Assembly: GCA_017481575.1 (NCBI GenBank)
Contig: JAFUPA010000008.1
Span: 36,391-100,390, forward strand
Direction of reading: 5' to 3'
Length of the DNA stretch: 64,000 bases
Origin: Clostridia bacterium
GTDB taxonomy: Bacteria > Bacillota > Clostridia > Oscillospirales > Acutalibacteraceae
Shown: positions 35,670 to 46,738 of the stretch, piece after piece
Layout of the letters: the number at the start of each line of letters is the position of its first letter
Position numbering within the stretch: the first letter of the stretch is position 1
Made by a program: the position numbers and the translations under genes
Notes under the pieces: model-generated
What the model was told of the DNA's origin: nothing
The model's database searches: none
What the model saw: only the letters and a program-made list of their open reading frames with translations

Positions 35670-35698
35670 CGACTGCTCCGAAACACTCGGAGCAGTCG
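35670..35698 (+). other. Perfect 12-bp hairpin without a T-tract
   Basis: Arms CGACTGCTCCGA (35670-35681) and TCGGAGCAGTCG (35687-35698) with a 5-base loop, placed 15 bases ahead of the next start and followed by GGGGCGGAG. No T-run follows on either strand. It may be a processing or stability element rather than a terminator. Confidence 0.6.
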
Positions 35699-35712
35699 GG
35701 GCGGAGATAAAA

Positions 35713-37788
35713 ATGAAAGATAACGACGAATTCAGATTTGAAAATATCAATGAATACGACGATGATGCTCGGGCTGTAAATGAGTCTGAGCTTTTGCCAA
35801 TTTATGACGCTATGCACTTTTCGGGTGATATTCAGCCCGTTGAGGACTTTATTATTCCGGATTACGAAAAAGAAGCACGCCCCAAAGAGCGTGGCGAAAG
35901 CAAAAAAACAGAAGCAAAAAAGAAAACAAATCCGTTTATTTCGGCTTTAAATATATTACCTAAAAAGATTGTTGCCTACGTTGTTGCCGCAGTTGTTATT
36001 GTGGGTGCAATAACGGGTGCAGTTTTCGGCATAATCAACAGCGGCAAGAATGAATTACCCATAAAGAGCGTTTATGAGGTCAATTCAAAAATGCAGTTGG
36101 AGCTTACCGACGGCGACATTTATGCGATATCGGGTGCGCAGGAGATTAAGGTTTCTGACAACTCGATGATGCTTTATTACAGCAAAAACACTTCCTCAAA
36201 AACAGGAAAATTTGATTTGAGAGCGGTCAATGTCTCCAAGAAAAGCTCACTCAAAAAAGCAGGCTCACTCATTGATAACGGCGTTGACGAAGGCTGGCAG
36301 ATAAATTCTGACGGCAGTTTCCTGAGCTACAGCAAAACACAGTCAGGAATTAAGGATTTTTACCTTTACAGTGCAGAAACAGGCAAAAAACAGCTCGTTT
36401 CTTCCTCCGTTGAGGAGGTTTTCCTCCCGTCAAAGGGCGATGTGATTTATTTTACACGCAGAATAGGCTCTGTATACTCACTTCACAGGATGCGTTTCGG
36501 CGAGGATTCGCAAAACGTTGCAAGCGGAATTGATTACGTCAATTTCTGCGATTCAGATGAGGGCTTCGAGGTGCTTTACACCGTGCAGACAGGTAACGAA
36601 ACGAATGTCGATGTATTTATTGTGAAAAACTATGAAGAACCCGTTAAGGTCTGCTCGGATGTCAGCGAGGTTTACGCTAACGACTATTCATATAAAGGTA
36701 ATCTCTATTACTTTACTAAAAACAAATCCACGGTCAACTGGCAGGATTTCATAAACGATACCTATTACGAGAGCGATCTTGGTCTCCAGCGTCCCGTCGA
36801 AGGTGACTACCTTGTTGAAAAAGGCTTTATTTTCAAGCGTTACGTGCTTGATACTGCCGCTTACAATGCCGCAAAGAACAGGTATGAGGCAAAAATGCAC
36901 CGTGACAGTATCCGTGAAGAGCTTAACAAAATTGACCTCGGTCTTTCCGTTAAGGATGAGTATACCTGCTATGTCTATAACGGTCTTACGACCAAAAAGC
37001 TTGCTTCGGGCATACTGCTTGACAATGTTGTCGATTACGCTGTCACCGAAGCTCCGAGGCTCATTTACAGGAAATCCGTAATTGCAGTTGAAAACAAGAT
37101 AACAATGGATAAGCTCGTTAATATCTCGTCAGACGGCAATGTTTCAGATGCTATTGATTATGTCCGAGACACAGTCAGCGGCTCGTATGACCTTTCAAAC
37201 GACTGTATTTACACCTGGTACGACGGCACAAAGGTACTTGAGTATAACGTCGACGGCTACAATGTCAGCAAAACCAAGTTTATTTTAGCCTCTGGAAGTG
37301 TAATGTATGCTTTGACGGAGGGCGAACTCTGTTTCAACGAGATTTCTGAGTCGGCAATCACCGCAGGTATTCTTATTGATACAGGTGTTACTGATTGCAC
37401 GTTTGCAGACGGGTACCTTTATTATGAAAAAGCCGTCACACCCGAAAAAATGTCCCTTTACAGACATTCTGTCAAGGACTCGAAACAGCACATCTGTGAC
37501 GATTTGTTTTCATACTTCCCCGTGGACAGCAATTATTGTCTGCTTCTTACAAAACAGCAGTCGGAAAACGAGCTTATGGATATCGCTGTCTTTACTGACG
37601 GCAAATATACCGTAATTGACACCGATTTGTCTCTTAAAAACTTTGTTTACAAAGGCAAAAACTTTGCTTATATCAAAAATGTCGGCTCGTCCGAAATTCA
37701 CAATGCGGGCGAAATGTATGTTTACACACCCAAAAACGGTGTTAAAAAGTGCAGTGACGATGTTACACAGACAATATATGTCTTTTAA
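35713..37788 (+). CDS. Membrane-anchored protein of unknown function (possible beta-propeller)
   Basis: A 691-residue protein. An acidic cytoplasmic part (1-60) with a lysine-rich patch is followed by one membrane segment (about residues 77-103, IVAYVVAAVVIVGAITGAVFGII split here), then about 580 outer residues with many short strand motifs such as DIYAISG, MMLYYSKN, FLSYSKT, VIYFTRR, NLYYFTKN and YLYYEKA. The recurring [YF]-x-[YF] strands suggest a beta-propeller sensor or binding domain. No catalytic motif. It is followed by a DivIVA-like gene, so an envelope or division role is possible. Confidence 0.75.
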   Translation: MKDNDEFRFENINEYDDDARAVNESELLPIYDAMHFSGDIQPVEDFIIPDYEKEARPKERGESKKTEAKKKTNPFISALNILPKKIVAYVVAAVVIVGAITGAVFGIINSGKNELPIKSVYEVNSKMQLELTDGDIYAISGAQEIKVSDNSMMLYYSKNTSSKTGKFDLRAVNVSKKSSLKKAGSLIDNGVDEGWQINSDGSFLSYSKTQSGIKDFYLYSAETGKKQLVSSSVEEVFLPSKGDVIYFTRRIGSVYSLHRMRFGEDSQNVASGIDYVNFCDSDEGFEVLYTVQTGNETNVDVFIVKNYEEPVKVCSDVSEVYANDYSYKGNLYYFTKNKSTVNWQDFINDTYYESDLGLQRPVEGDYLVEKGFIFKRYVLDTAAYNAAKNRYEAKMHRDSIREELNKIDLGLSVKDEYTCYVYNGLTTKKLASGILLDNVVDYAVTEAPRLIYRKSVIAVENKITMDKLVNISSDGNVSDAIDYVRDTVSGSYDLSNDCIYTWYDGTKVLEYNVDGYNVSKTKFILASGSVMYALTEGELCFNEISESAITAGILIDTGVTDCTFADGYLYYEKAVTPEKMSLYRHSVKDSKQHICDDLFSYFPVDSNYCLLLTKQQSENELMDIAVFTDGKYTVIDTDLSLKNFVYKGKNFAYIKNVGSSEIHNAGEMYVYTPKNGVKKCSDDVTQTIYVF

Positions 37789-37815
37789 CCACCAATTTAA
37801 AAAGGAGGCATTACC

Positions 37816-38301
37816 GTGAAAGAGGACGTTTTGTTCAAAAGAACTCCGTTCGGCGGTTTTGACCGGGTCGAGGTAATCAGCTATATCCAACAGCTCAAAA
37901 CAACACAGCAGAAATACAAGCTGATGCTCGACGAAAAGGACAGTCAAATTTTAAAGCTTACACAGAATGTTGACGATTTGGAAAACGAGGCTTCAGCGCT
38001 TCGCACTTCTGTTGAAAATTATGAAAAAACAATCGCCGACCTTCAGGCAGAGATTGCAAAGCTTCAGGAAGAAAACGAAAAACTTTCTTCTGCCGATGTC
38101 GGTGAAACAGTCAGAATGTGTGATGACCTCGTGGAAACCGCTTCGGACACGGCAAAAAAACTTATTGCCGCCGCCGAAGAAAAGCTCGACAATGCTCAAA
38201 AAACGGTTGACGATATCATTAAGGAAATTGAAAACCGTGAAAAGGTTACAGCCAAGCAGGCAAAGGATTTGCTTAAAGGCTTTGCAGAGAGGTTAAAATA
38301 A
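37816..38301 (+). CDS. Short DivIVA-like coiled-coil protein
   Basis: A 161-residue protein. The N-terminus (FKRTPFGGFDRVEVISYIQQL) resembles a DivIVA membrane-binding head; residues about 35-95 are coiled coil; the end is a charged helix (AKQAKDLLKGFAERLK). GTG start with AAAGGAGG upstream. It is the second DivIVA-type gene in the window and follows a single-pass membrane protein. Its stop overlaps the start of the fumarase subunit. Confidence 0.78.
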   Translation: MKEDVLFKRTPFGGFDRVEVISYIQQLKTTQQKYKLMLDEKDSQILKLTQNVDDLENEASALRTSVENYEKTIADLQAEIAKLQEENEKLSSADVGETVRMCDDLVETASDTAKKLIAAAEEKLDNAQKTVDDIIKEIENREKVTAKQAKDLLKGFAERLK

Positions 38302-38828
38302 TGGCAGAACATATTATTGATACCGCACAGCTTAAAGAGAAAGCAGAGCTTCTTCACGCAGGAGACAGGGTAATCCTTTCGGGTACGGTCTATACCTCAC
38401 GTGATGCGGCTCATAAAAGGATAGTTTCTATTCTTGAGGAGGGCGGCGAGCTTCCTTTCTCACTCGACGGTGCGTGCATTTACTACGCAGGTCCCACACC
38501 GGCCCCCGAGGGCTTACCGATTGGTTCCTGCGGCCCTACAACATCGGGCAGAATGGACCCGTTTGCCCCATTGCTTCTTGATAACGGTCTTGCCGCAATG
38601 ATAGGCAAGGGAGAGAGAAATGAAGCTGTTTGCGAGGCGGTAAAACGTAATAAAGCCGTTTATCTTTGTGCAATTGGCGGTGCGGGTGCACTTGCGGCAA
38701 AATGTGTTGAAGAGTGCGAAGAAATTGCGTTTTTTGACCTCGGTTGTGAGTCCGTAAAACGAATTAAATTAAAAAACTTTCCGCTTATCGTTGGTATCGA
38801 CTGCCACGGCGGAATGATGTTTAAGTAA
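38301..38828 (+). CDS. Fe-S class I fumarate hydratase, beta subunit (orphan)
   Basis: A 175-residue protein matching the C-terminal (beta) domain of class I fumarase or tartrate dehydratase: AGDRVILSGTVYTSRDAAHKRI, YYAGPTPAPEG, IGSCGPTTSGRMD and GKGERN. In two-subunit enzymes the alpha chain carries the 4Fe-4S cluster and normally lies directly upstream. Here the upstream gene is a DivIVA-like protein and no alpha subunit occurs in the window. It overlaps the previous gene by one base. Confidence 0.88.
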   Translation: MAEHIIDTAQLKEKAELLHAGDRVILSGTVYTSRDAAHKRIVSILEEGGELPFSLDGACIYYAGPTPAPEGLPIGSCGPTTSGRMDPFAPLLLDNGLAAMIGKGERNEAVCEAVKRNKAVYLCAIGGAGALAAKCVEECEEIAFFDLGCESVKRIKLKNFPLIVGIDCHGGMMFK

Positions 38829-38843
38829 TTGGAGGAAAGTTTA

Positions 38844-39764
38844 ATGAAAGGTATTATTCTTGCCGGAGGTTCCGGCACAAGACTTTATCCGTTAACAATG
38901 GTAACCAGTAAGCAGCTTCTTCCCGTTTATGACAAGCCGATGATTTACTATCCCTTGTCAACTCTTATGCTTGCAGGTATAAGAGAAATTCTTATCATTT
39001 CAACTCCGGATGACACACCCAAGTTTGAAAGGCTTCTCGGCGACGGTCATCAGTTCGGTCTAAAGCTTTCTTATGCTGTTCAGGAAAGCCCCGACGGACT
39101 TGCGCAGGCTTTTATCATCGGTGAGGAATTCATCGGTAAGGACAGCGTTGCTATGGTGCTCGGCGACAATATTTTCTACGGCAGCGGCTTCGGTCATATG
39201 TTAAGACAGGCAGCTAAAAATAAGAACAGAGCCACGATTTTTGGTTATTATGTTGACAACCCCGAGCAATTCGGTGTTGTTGAATTTGACAAGGAAGGTA
39301 AGCCTGTTTCAATTGTTGAAAAGCCTACAGAACCCAAGTCAAACTATGCCGTAACGGGTCTTTATTTCTACGACAACAAGGTAGTTGAGTATGCAAAAAA
39401 TCTCAAGCCCTCCCAGAGAGGTGAGCTTGAAATTACAGATATAAACCAGATTTATCTTGAAAACGGAAACCTCGATATCAAGCTGATGGGCAGAGGCTTT
39501 GCATGGCTCGACACAGGTACGGTCGATGCTTTGACTGACGCTTGCAATTTCATCAGAACTGTTGAAAAGCTTCAGGGTATCAAGATTTCCGCACCCGAAG
39601 AAATTGCTTATAATATGCGTTGGATTTCGAAGAAAAATCTTCTTGAATCGGCAAATAAATACGGAAAATCCGCCTACGGTCAGCATCTTTTAAAGGTTGC
39701 CGAGGGCAAAATTATGTATTCCGAAACAGGCGAACGCCCACGATGGGGTAAGGAAGGTAAATAA
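38844..39764 (+). CDS. rfbA: Glucose-1-phosphate thymidylyltransferase
   Basis: A 306-residue RmlA, which makes dTDP-glucose. Nucleotide site [13 protein letters not shown] at the N-terminus, [29 protein letters not shown] and the ending [12 protein letters not shown] 38844 follows GGAGG; an upstream in-frame TTG (38829) overlaps that site. First of rfbA-rfbC-rfbD for dTDP-rhamnose. Confidence 0.95.
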   Translation: MKGIILAGGSGTRLYPLTMVTSKQLLPVYDKPMIYYPLSTLMLAGIREILIISTPDDTPKFERLLGDGHQFGLKLSYAVQESPDGLAQAFIIGEEFIGKDSVAMVLGDNIFYGSGFGHMLRQAAKNKNRATIFGYYVDNPEQFGVVEFDKEGKPVSIVEKPTEPKSNYAVTGLYFYDNKVVEYAKNLKPSQRGELEITDINQIYLENGNLDIKLMGRGFAWLDTGTVDALTDACNFIRTVEKLQGIKISAPEEIAYNMRWISKKNLLESANKYGKSAYGQHLLKVAEGKIMYSETGERPRWGKEGK

Positions 39765-39776
39765 GAGGTATATTTT

Positions 39777-40328
39777 ATGAATACTATCAAAACAAAAGTT
39801 GACGGCGCAATAATTCTTGAGCCCGATGTCTTTGGTGATAACCGAGGCTGGTTTATGGAGTCTTATTCCAAGAAAAAGCTTGCCGATGCAGGTATTGACG
39901 TCGAGTTTGTTCAGGACAACCGCTCTTTTTCTGCCGAAAAAGGCACTTTGCGAGGTCTTCACTGTCAGCTCAATCCAACAGCACAAAGCAAGCTTCTCAC
40001 TTGTATCAAAGGTAAAATTCTTGATGTTGCCGTTGATATCAGAAAAGGCTCACCTACATATATGCAGTGGGTCAGCGTCGAGCTTTCAGGCGAGAATAAG
40101 AAGTCATTTTTTATTCCGAAAGGCTGTCTTCACGGCTTCCTCACTCTGACTGATGATGTTGAGGTAATGTATAAGGTTGATGAATTCTATTCACCGTCGG
40201 ACGACAGAAGTATCCGTTTTGACGACCCCGCTCTTGGTGTTGAATGGGGCATTGAAAATCCGATTTTATCGCAAAAGGATAAGAATGCGCCACTTCTTTC
40301 ACAGAGCGATGTAGAGTTCGAATATTGA
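39777..40328 (+). CDS. rfbC: dTDP-4-dehydrorhamnose 3,5-epimerase
   Basis: A 183-residue RmlC cupin: ILEPDVFGDNRGWFMESY, FVQDNRSFS, TLRGLHCQ with the catalytic histidine, DVAVDIRKGSPTY and FIPKGCLHGFLTL. It converts the 4-keto-6-deoxy intermediate for RfbD. It lies 12 bases after rfbA. Confidence 0.95.
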   Translation: MNTIKTKVDGAIILEPDVFGDNRGWFMESYSKKKLADAGIDVEFVQDNRSFSAEKGTLRGLHCQLNPTAQSKLLTCIKGKILDVAVDIRKGSPTYMQWVSVELSGENKKSFFIPKGCLHGFLTLTDDVEVMYKVDEFYSPSDDRSIRFDDPALGVEWGIENPILSQKDKNAPLLSQSDVEFEY

Positions 40329-40343
40329 TTGCAGGAGAAGCTT

Positions 40344-41189
40344 ATGAAGGTTCTTGTAACAGGCTTTAACGGTCAGTTGGGTTATGATGTTGTAAAGGAA
40401 TTAACATCGAGAAGCATTGAGTGCATCGGTGTGGATTTGCAGGATTTTGACATAACAGACCGTAAGCAAACTGTTGATTTTGTAAAAAATTATAATCCCG
40501 ATGTCATCGTTCACTGTGCCGCCTACACGGCTGTGGATAAGGCAGAGGATGATGCAGACACCTGCCGTAAGGTCAATGTTGACGGCAGCGAAAACCTTGC
40601 ACTTGCCGCAAAAGAAATCGGTGCAAAAATGCTTTACGTCAGCACAGACTATGTCTACGGCGGAGCAGGGGATACACCGTTTGAGGTTACTGACCCCACC
40701 GACCCGAAAAGTGTTTACGGCAAAACAAAGCTCGAGGGCGAGGAGGCTGTTAAAAAACACCTCGACAATTACTTTATTGTCCGCACCTCGTGGGTTTTCG
40801 GAATAAACGGCAATAATTTTGTCAAAACAATGCTTCGGCTCGGTGCAGAGCGTGACGAGCTGTCGGTTGTCTGTGACCAGATAGGTTCACCGACCTACAC
40901 TCCCGACCTTGCACGTCTTATCTGTGACATTGTTATGACCGAAAAATACGGTACATACCACGGTACTAATGAGAATTATTGCTCGTGGGCAGAGTTTGCC
41001 GAGGCTATTATGACGCTCGGTAACAGGAAAGCAAAAATTAAACCTATACCGTCAAGTGAGTATCCCGCAAAGGCACAGCGACCGCTAAATTCAAGGCTCT
41101 CAAAGGATTGTCTTGACAGAGCAGGAATTGACCGTTTGCCCACCTGGCAAGATGCACTTGAAAGATATATAAAAGAGCTTGGACTCTGA
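40344..41189 (+). CDS. rfbD: dTDP-4-dehydrorhamnose reductase
   Basis: A 281-residue SDR enzyme for the last step of dTDP-L-rhamnose synthesis. NAD(P) site VTGFNGQLGYDV, catalytic YVSTDYVYGG and YGKTKLEGE (Tyr-x-x-x-Lys). ATG 40344 follows AGGAG; the frame is open from TTG 40329. The dehydratase RfbB, the missing pathway step, is not in the window. Confidence 0.95.
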   Translation: MKVLVTGFNGQLGYDVVKELTSRSIECIGVDLQDFDITDRKQTVDFVKNYNPDVIVHCAAYTAVDKAEDDADTCRKVNVDGSENLALAAKEIGAKMLYVSTDYVYGGAGDTPFEVTDPTDPKSVYGKTKLEGEEAVKKHLDNYFIVRTSWVFGINGNNFVKTMLRLGAERDELSVVCDQIGSPTYTPDLARLICDIVMTEKYGTYHGTNENYCSWAEFAEAIMTLGNRKAKIKPIPSSEYPAKAQRPLNSRLSKDCLDRAGIDRLPTWQDALERYIKELGL

Positions 41190-41207
41190 TGAAATAAAGG
41201 AGAAAAA

Positions 41208-42152
41208 ATGAAAATTTCACTCGTCGTTCCTTGTTATAACGAGGAAGATGTTATTTACGATTTTTACAAGGAAGTACGAAAGGCATTTGAAAATAAGGTC
41301 GAAAGCTACGAGCTTGTGTTTGTAAATGATGGAAGCAAGGATAAAACCATTGATATTCTCAAGGCCATTCACAAGGTTTCGGATAACGTCAAGGTTGTTA
41401 ATTTTTCCCGTAATTTCGGCAAGGAAGCCGCAATGTATGCAGGTCTTCAGCAGGCTACGGGTGAGTACACATGTGTAATTGATGCTGATTTACAGCAGCG
41501 TCCCGAGGTTGTACTCCGGATGATGGATATTCTCGACAATGATGCAGAAGTTGATTGCGTTGCCGCTTATCAGGAGGAGCGTAAGGAAGGGAAGGTTTTA
41601 ACTTTCTTTAAAGACTCATTTTATAAGTTGATGAACAGCATCAGCGAAGTTGAGTTCCGCAAAGGCGCAAGCGATTTCCGTCTTATGCGCCGTCCTATGG
41701 TTAATGCCGTTATCAATATGACGGAATACCACCGCTTTTCAAAGGGTCTGTTTTCTTTTGTCGGCTTTAATACACAATATATTCCCTACGAGGTTCAGGA
41801 AAGAGCAGCAGGTGAGTCAAAGTGGTCTTTTGCAAAGCTGTTTATCTATGCAGTTGAGGGTATTGTCGGTTACACAACCGCACCTCTCAAGGTTGCAAGC
41901 TTTGCAGGTATAGGCTTAATGTCAGCCGCATTTTTGTATATGATAATTGCACTCATTGTCGGCGCAGTTACAGCCAATATTACCGCCGCTATTGCAATCA
42001 TTACTCTGATTTTGTTTATGAGCGGAGTTCAGCTTCTTTTCATCGGCATCATCGGTGAATACCTTGCCAGAACATATATGCAGGGCAAAAACCGACCTGT
42101 TTATATTGCTAAAGAAATTCTTACCTACGAAGAAGAAAAAGAGGAAGAATGA
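41208..42152 (+). CDS. GT2 polyprenyl-phosphate glycosyltransferase (GtrB/DPM1 type)
   Basis: A 314-residue family 2 transferase. N-terminal SLVVPCYNEED, FVNDGSKDKT, the acidic VIDADLQQRPEVV, and RKGASDFRLMRR; two C-terminal membrane segments (about residues 230-255 and 265-292). This form usually attaches a sugar to undecaprenyl phosphate for later flipping. AAAGGAG precedes the ATG. Confidence 0.92.
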   Translation: MKISLVVPCYNEEDVIYDFYKEVRKAFENKVESYELVFVNDGSKDKTIDILKAIHKVSDNVKVVNFSRNFGKEAAMYAGLQQATGEYTCVIDADLQQRPEVVLRMMDILDNDAEVDCVAAYQEERKEGKVLTFFKDSFYKLMNSISEVEFRKGASDFRLMRRPMVNAVINMTEYHRFSKGLFSFVGFNTQYIPYEVQERAAGESKWSFAKLFIYAVEGIVGYTTAPLKVASFAGIGLMSAAFLYMIIALIVGAVTANITAAIAIITLILFMSGVQLLFIGIIGEYLARTYMQGKNRPVYIAKEILTYEEEKEEE

Positions 42153-42171
42153 CCCTCTTTCGGAGGTTTAA

Positions 42172-43113
42172 ATGAACATTAAACACATCTTAAAATCGGG
42201 AATAAAGTTCATTACGGATTCGGATTACCGCTTTTCAATTCTTGCCGCAAAAGGCTTTTATAAGGATATGCCCGACGAGGAATATCTCAAAAAGCTCTAC
42301 AAGTCGAAATTCGGCAAGGAGTTAAATCTCGAAAATCCGCAGACCTTTAACGAAAAACAGCAATGGCTGAAGCTCTACTACAGACGTCCCGATTATACAA
42401 TGATGGCAGATAAATATGCTGTCCGTCCCTATATTGCCGAAAAAATCGGTGAGGAACATCTTGTTCCCTTGCTTGGTGTCTGGGACGATCCTGATGATAT
42501 TAATTTTGACTCTCTTCCGGAGCAGTTTGTTCTCAAATGCAACCACAATTCCGGGCTCGGAATGTGCATTTGTAAGGATAAGTCAAAGCTCAATGTCGAA
42601 AAGGTGAGGGCAGAGCTCAAAAAAGGAATGGCGGAGGATTATTCCGTAGCTTCACGTGAGTGGCAGTACAGAGACATTCCACGCAAAATAATTGCAGAAA
42701 AATATATGAAGGATGCCGAGCAAAACGAGCAGACAGGCATTATTAACTATAAGGTCAGTTGCTTCAACGGCGAGCCGAAATATATTTATGTTTCAAGGAA
42801 TACACAAGGCAAGAAGAACGACTGTCTTTCACTCTTAACTCCCGAATGGGAGGATGCTCCGTTTTACCACGGCAGATACGAGGCATTTGATACTGTTCCG
42901 CCCAAGCCTGTCAATTACGAAAAAATGCTAGAATATTCAAAAATTCTCTCGGCAGATATACCCTTTGTCCGTGTCGATTTTTACGAAATCGGCGGTCAGT
43001 TGTATTTTTCCGAGCTTACTTTTATGGTAGCAAGCGGCTTTACACGCTATCAACCCGAGGGTAGTGACGAGCTTATCGGCTCGTGGCTCACTCTCCCCGA
43101 AAAATGGTTATAA
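42172..43113 (+). CDS. TupA-like ATP-grasp protein
   Basis: A 313-residue protein with the TupA-like ATP-grasp pattern: ENPQTFNEKQQWLKLY, MADKYAVRPYIAEKIG, FVLKCNHNSGLGM, IAEKYMKD, INYKVSCFNGEPKYI, and RVDFYEIGGQLYFSELTF for metal binding. The family occurs in surface polysaccharide loci and is related to teichuronopeptide synthesis; it may link an amino acid or similar group to the polymer. It lies between two glycosyltransferases. Confidence 0.85.
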   Translation: MNIKHILKSGIKFITDSDYRFSILAAKGFYKDMPDEEYLKKLYKSKFGKELNLENPQTFNEKQQWLKLYYRRPDYTMMADKYAVRPYIAEKIGEEHLVPLLGVWDDPDDINFDSLPEQFVLKCNHNSGLGMCICKDKSKLNVEKVRAELKKGMAEDYSVASREWQYRDIPRKIIAEKYMKDAEQNEQTGIINYKVSCFNGEPKYIYVSRNTQGKKNDCLSLLTPEWEDAPFYHGRYEAFDTVPPKPVNYEKMLEYSKILSADIPFVRVDFYEIGGQLYFSELTFMVASGFTRYQPEGSDELIGSWLTLPEKWL

Positions 43114-43124
43114 GGAGGTTTAAT

Positions 43125-44153
43125 ATGAGTAATGTAAGGTTTACAGTCAATGTTCCCGTCTATAATGCAGAAAAGTATCTGCACGAGTGTGTTGACTCAA
43201 TTTTAAATCAGACATTTACCGATTTTGAACTTCTGCTTATTGATGACGGCTCAAAGGACTCTTCGGGCGCAATCTGTGACGAATATGCCGCTAAGGACAG
43301 CCGTGTCAAGGTCTTTCATAACAAAAATCAAGGCTCTTTTGCAACCCGAGTTTTTTCGGTTTCTCACGCAAAGGGCGAATATTGCACCTTCTGTGATTCG
43401 GACGATTATTACGACAGCGGCTACCTTGCAAGAGTAAATGAACTGCTCTGCGACGAAAACTGTGACGTGTTGCTTTTTTATCAGGATAGCATTGTTAACG
43501 GTGTCAGAGAAGCCGCAACTCCCCGTTGGAGTGAGAAAAAAATCTTTACGGGTGAGGAAAAAAAAGAGTTTTATAACGCAATGATGACGGGCAGTTATTT
43601 CAACTCACTTAACATCAAGGTTATTAAAACCTCGCTTTTACAAGCCGACACGTTGGAGACCGAGAAATATTCCTTTGTCAAAAACGGTGACGATTTTCTG
43701 CAGTCGCTTTATCCGATTTTTAATGCAGAAAAAATTGTTTTCACGCCCGAGTGCTATTATAACTACAGAATAAACCCCGATAGCCTTACCCATAAAATTG
43801 ACCCGAATATTTATAACAGCATATTCGCCGTGAGGTCAGTTATTTGGAACGGTTACCTCAAAGGTACGGATATCCTCGGCGAAAACACAAAGCAGGTTTT
43901 TGCCGCACGTTCTGCAAGGTCTGCGATGAATATTGTCAAACTCATCGCACAGAGTGATAACCTGACAGATGAAGAGAAAATAAGCGTGTTCCACAATATA
44001 CAAAACCACGCTTTTTACAAGGATTTCATTGAGCCAAACCTCAACAAATCCGACCTCGAGAAAAAATGGCTGGTAATTTATGAGCTTTTCTCACGCCACA
44101 GCTACAAGCTGCTTCTTTCGACGGTCAGAATGATTACAAGGATAAAAAAATAA
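43125..44153 (+). CDS. GT2 glycosyltransferase
   Basis: A 342-residue family 2 transferase: TVNVPVYNAEKYLHECVDSIL, LLIDDGSKDSSG and FCDSDDYYD (the metal-binding DxD) are standard. The C-terminal half is helical without membrane segments. ATG 43125 is chosen because AAGGAGG is directly upstream; the frame is open further 5'. Last gene of the polysaccharide cluster, followed by a terminator. Confidence 0.9.
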   Translation: MSNVRFTVNVPVYNAEKYLHECVDSILNQTFTDFELLLIDDGSKDSSGAICDEYAAKDSRVKVFHNKNQGSFATRVFSVSHAKGEYCTFCDSDDYYDSGYLARVNELLCDENCDVLLFYQDSIVNGVREAATPRWSEKKIFTGEEKKEFYNAMMTGSYFNSLNIKVIKTSLLQADTLETEKYSFVKNGDDFLQSLYPIFNAEKIVFTPECYYNYRINPDSLTHKIDPNIYNSIFAVRSVIWNGYLKGTDILGENTKQVFAARSARSAMNIVKLIAQSDNLTDEEKISVFHNIQNHAFYKDFIEPNLNKSDLEKKWLVIYELFSRHSYKLLLSTVRMITRIKK

Positions 44154-44169
44154 TAACGAATATCGAAAA

Positions 44170-44200
44170 AGGCAGGATGCGAGAAATCCTGTCTTTTTTT
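44170..44200 (+). terminator. Terminator of the polysaccharide cluster
   Basis: A 9-bp stem with one G-T pair (44170-44178 and 44186-44194), 7-base loop and a run of seven T. Confidence 0.83.
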
Positions 44201-44222
44201 GCGCAAAATAAAGAAAAAACTA

Positions 44223-44250
44223 TTGATTTAACCACAAAATATGGTAATAT
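44223..44250 (+). promoter_or_regulatory. Promoter of the arabinofuranosidase genes
   Basis: TTGATT (44223-44228), 16 bases, TAATAT (44245-44250) with a TG extension (44242-44243). No clear operator is seen. Confidence 0.55.
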
Positions 44251-44265
44251 GTATTAAAAAAGTAA

Positions 44266-45771
<1,506 letters not shown>

Positions 45772-45785
45772 AATTAGGTGAAATT

Positions 45786-46718
45786 ATGCCATATTTATTC
45801 GTGCATTTTAAAGAAAAAATCACGCCGGACGGCGAGCAGGTCTATTTCGGAATAAGTCCCGACGGTTTTAATTGGGAAAAGGTCAACGACGGCAACCCGA
45901 TACTCACAAGCACACAGAGCGAGCGTGGCTGTCGTGATATTGAAATTGTACGTCTTCATACGGGCGTATTTGTTATAATCACAACCGACCTGTGTATCGC
46001 TTACCGAATGGACGAAAACTACAACGTTGACTGGAAAAAGGTCAACTCCTCGGGCAGTAAAAAGCTCTGTATGTGGAGAACGGACGACCTTGTGAATTTC
46101 TCCGAGCAGGAGTTCATATACTTTGGTAGGGACGACTTCGGCTGTCTCTGGGCGCCCGAAGTTTTCTTTGACGAAGAAAACGAGGAATATCTTATCCATT
46201 GGGGATCGACCGTGGCAGAGGACAATTTTACACATATGTCGATTTACTGCAGTACGACCAAGGATTTCAAGACATTTACAGAGCCGAAGCTCTATTTCAC
46301 CAAGGATAACGAAATCCTTGATTCCCATATAACAAAGGTAGGGGATACATACCACTTGTTCTATAAGAACTCGTCAAATCCGCCGATGAATATGCACGCA
46401 ACCTCAAAAAGCCTTTACGGCCCATTTGAGCACGACAAGGCGTTTGAGGAATATATGGATAAAGAAATTTATCACCCCGGCTCCTACGAAGGTCCGACAA
46501 CCTACACCTTGCCCGACGGCAGATGGTGTATGATGCTCGATTTCTTCGGCTGTGAAAAGGAGAAAATGGGCTATGTCCCGTTCGTTTCTTCAAAACCGGG
46601 TGACGCAAACTTCACCCGTGCAACCGAAGGCTTCTCTTTTCCTTACGGCTTCAAGCACGGCAAGGTTATCGAAATAACACAAGAGGAGTACGAAAGACTT
46701 AAGAACTTTAAAAATTGA
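45786..46718 (+). CDS. GH43-like arabinosidase/xylosidase
   Basis: A 310-residue five-bladed propeller-type enzyme. Conserved pieces fit GH43: RDIEIVRLH with the base Asp, LWAPEVFFDE, ILDSHITKVGDTYHLFYK with the pKa-setting Asp, and SYEGPTTYTL with the acid Glu. No signal peptide. With AbfA it probably completes breakdown of arabinose-containing oligosaccharides; exact specificity is unclear. Confidence 0.85.
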   Translation: MPYLFVHFKEKITPDGEQVYFGISPDGFNWEKVNDGNPILTSTQSERGCRDIEIVRLHTGVFVIITTDLCIAYRMDENYNVDWKKVNSSGSKKLCMWRTDDLVNFSEQEFIYFGRDDFGCLWAPEVFFDEENEEYLIHWGSTVAEDNFTHMSIYCSTTKDFKTFTEPKLYFTKDNEILDSHITKVGDTYHLFYKNSSNPPMNMHATSKSLYGPFEHDKAFEEYMDKEIYHPGSYEGPTTYTLPDGRWCMMLDFFGCEKEKMGYVPFVSSKPGDANFTRATEGFSFPYGFKHGKVIEITQEEYERLKNFKN

Positions 46719-46738
46719 CTGTTTGGAAAGCGATTAAA

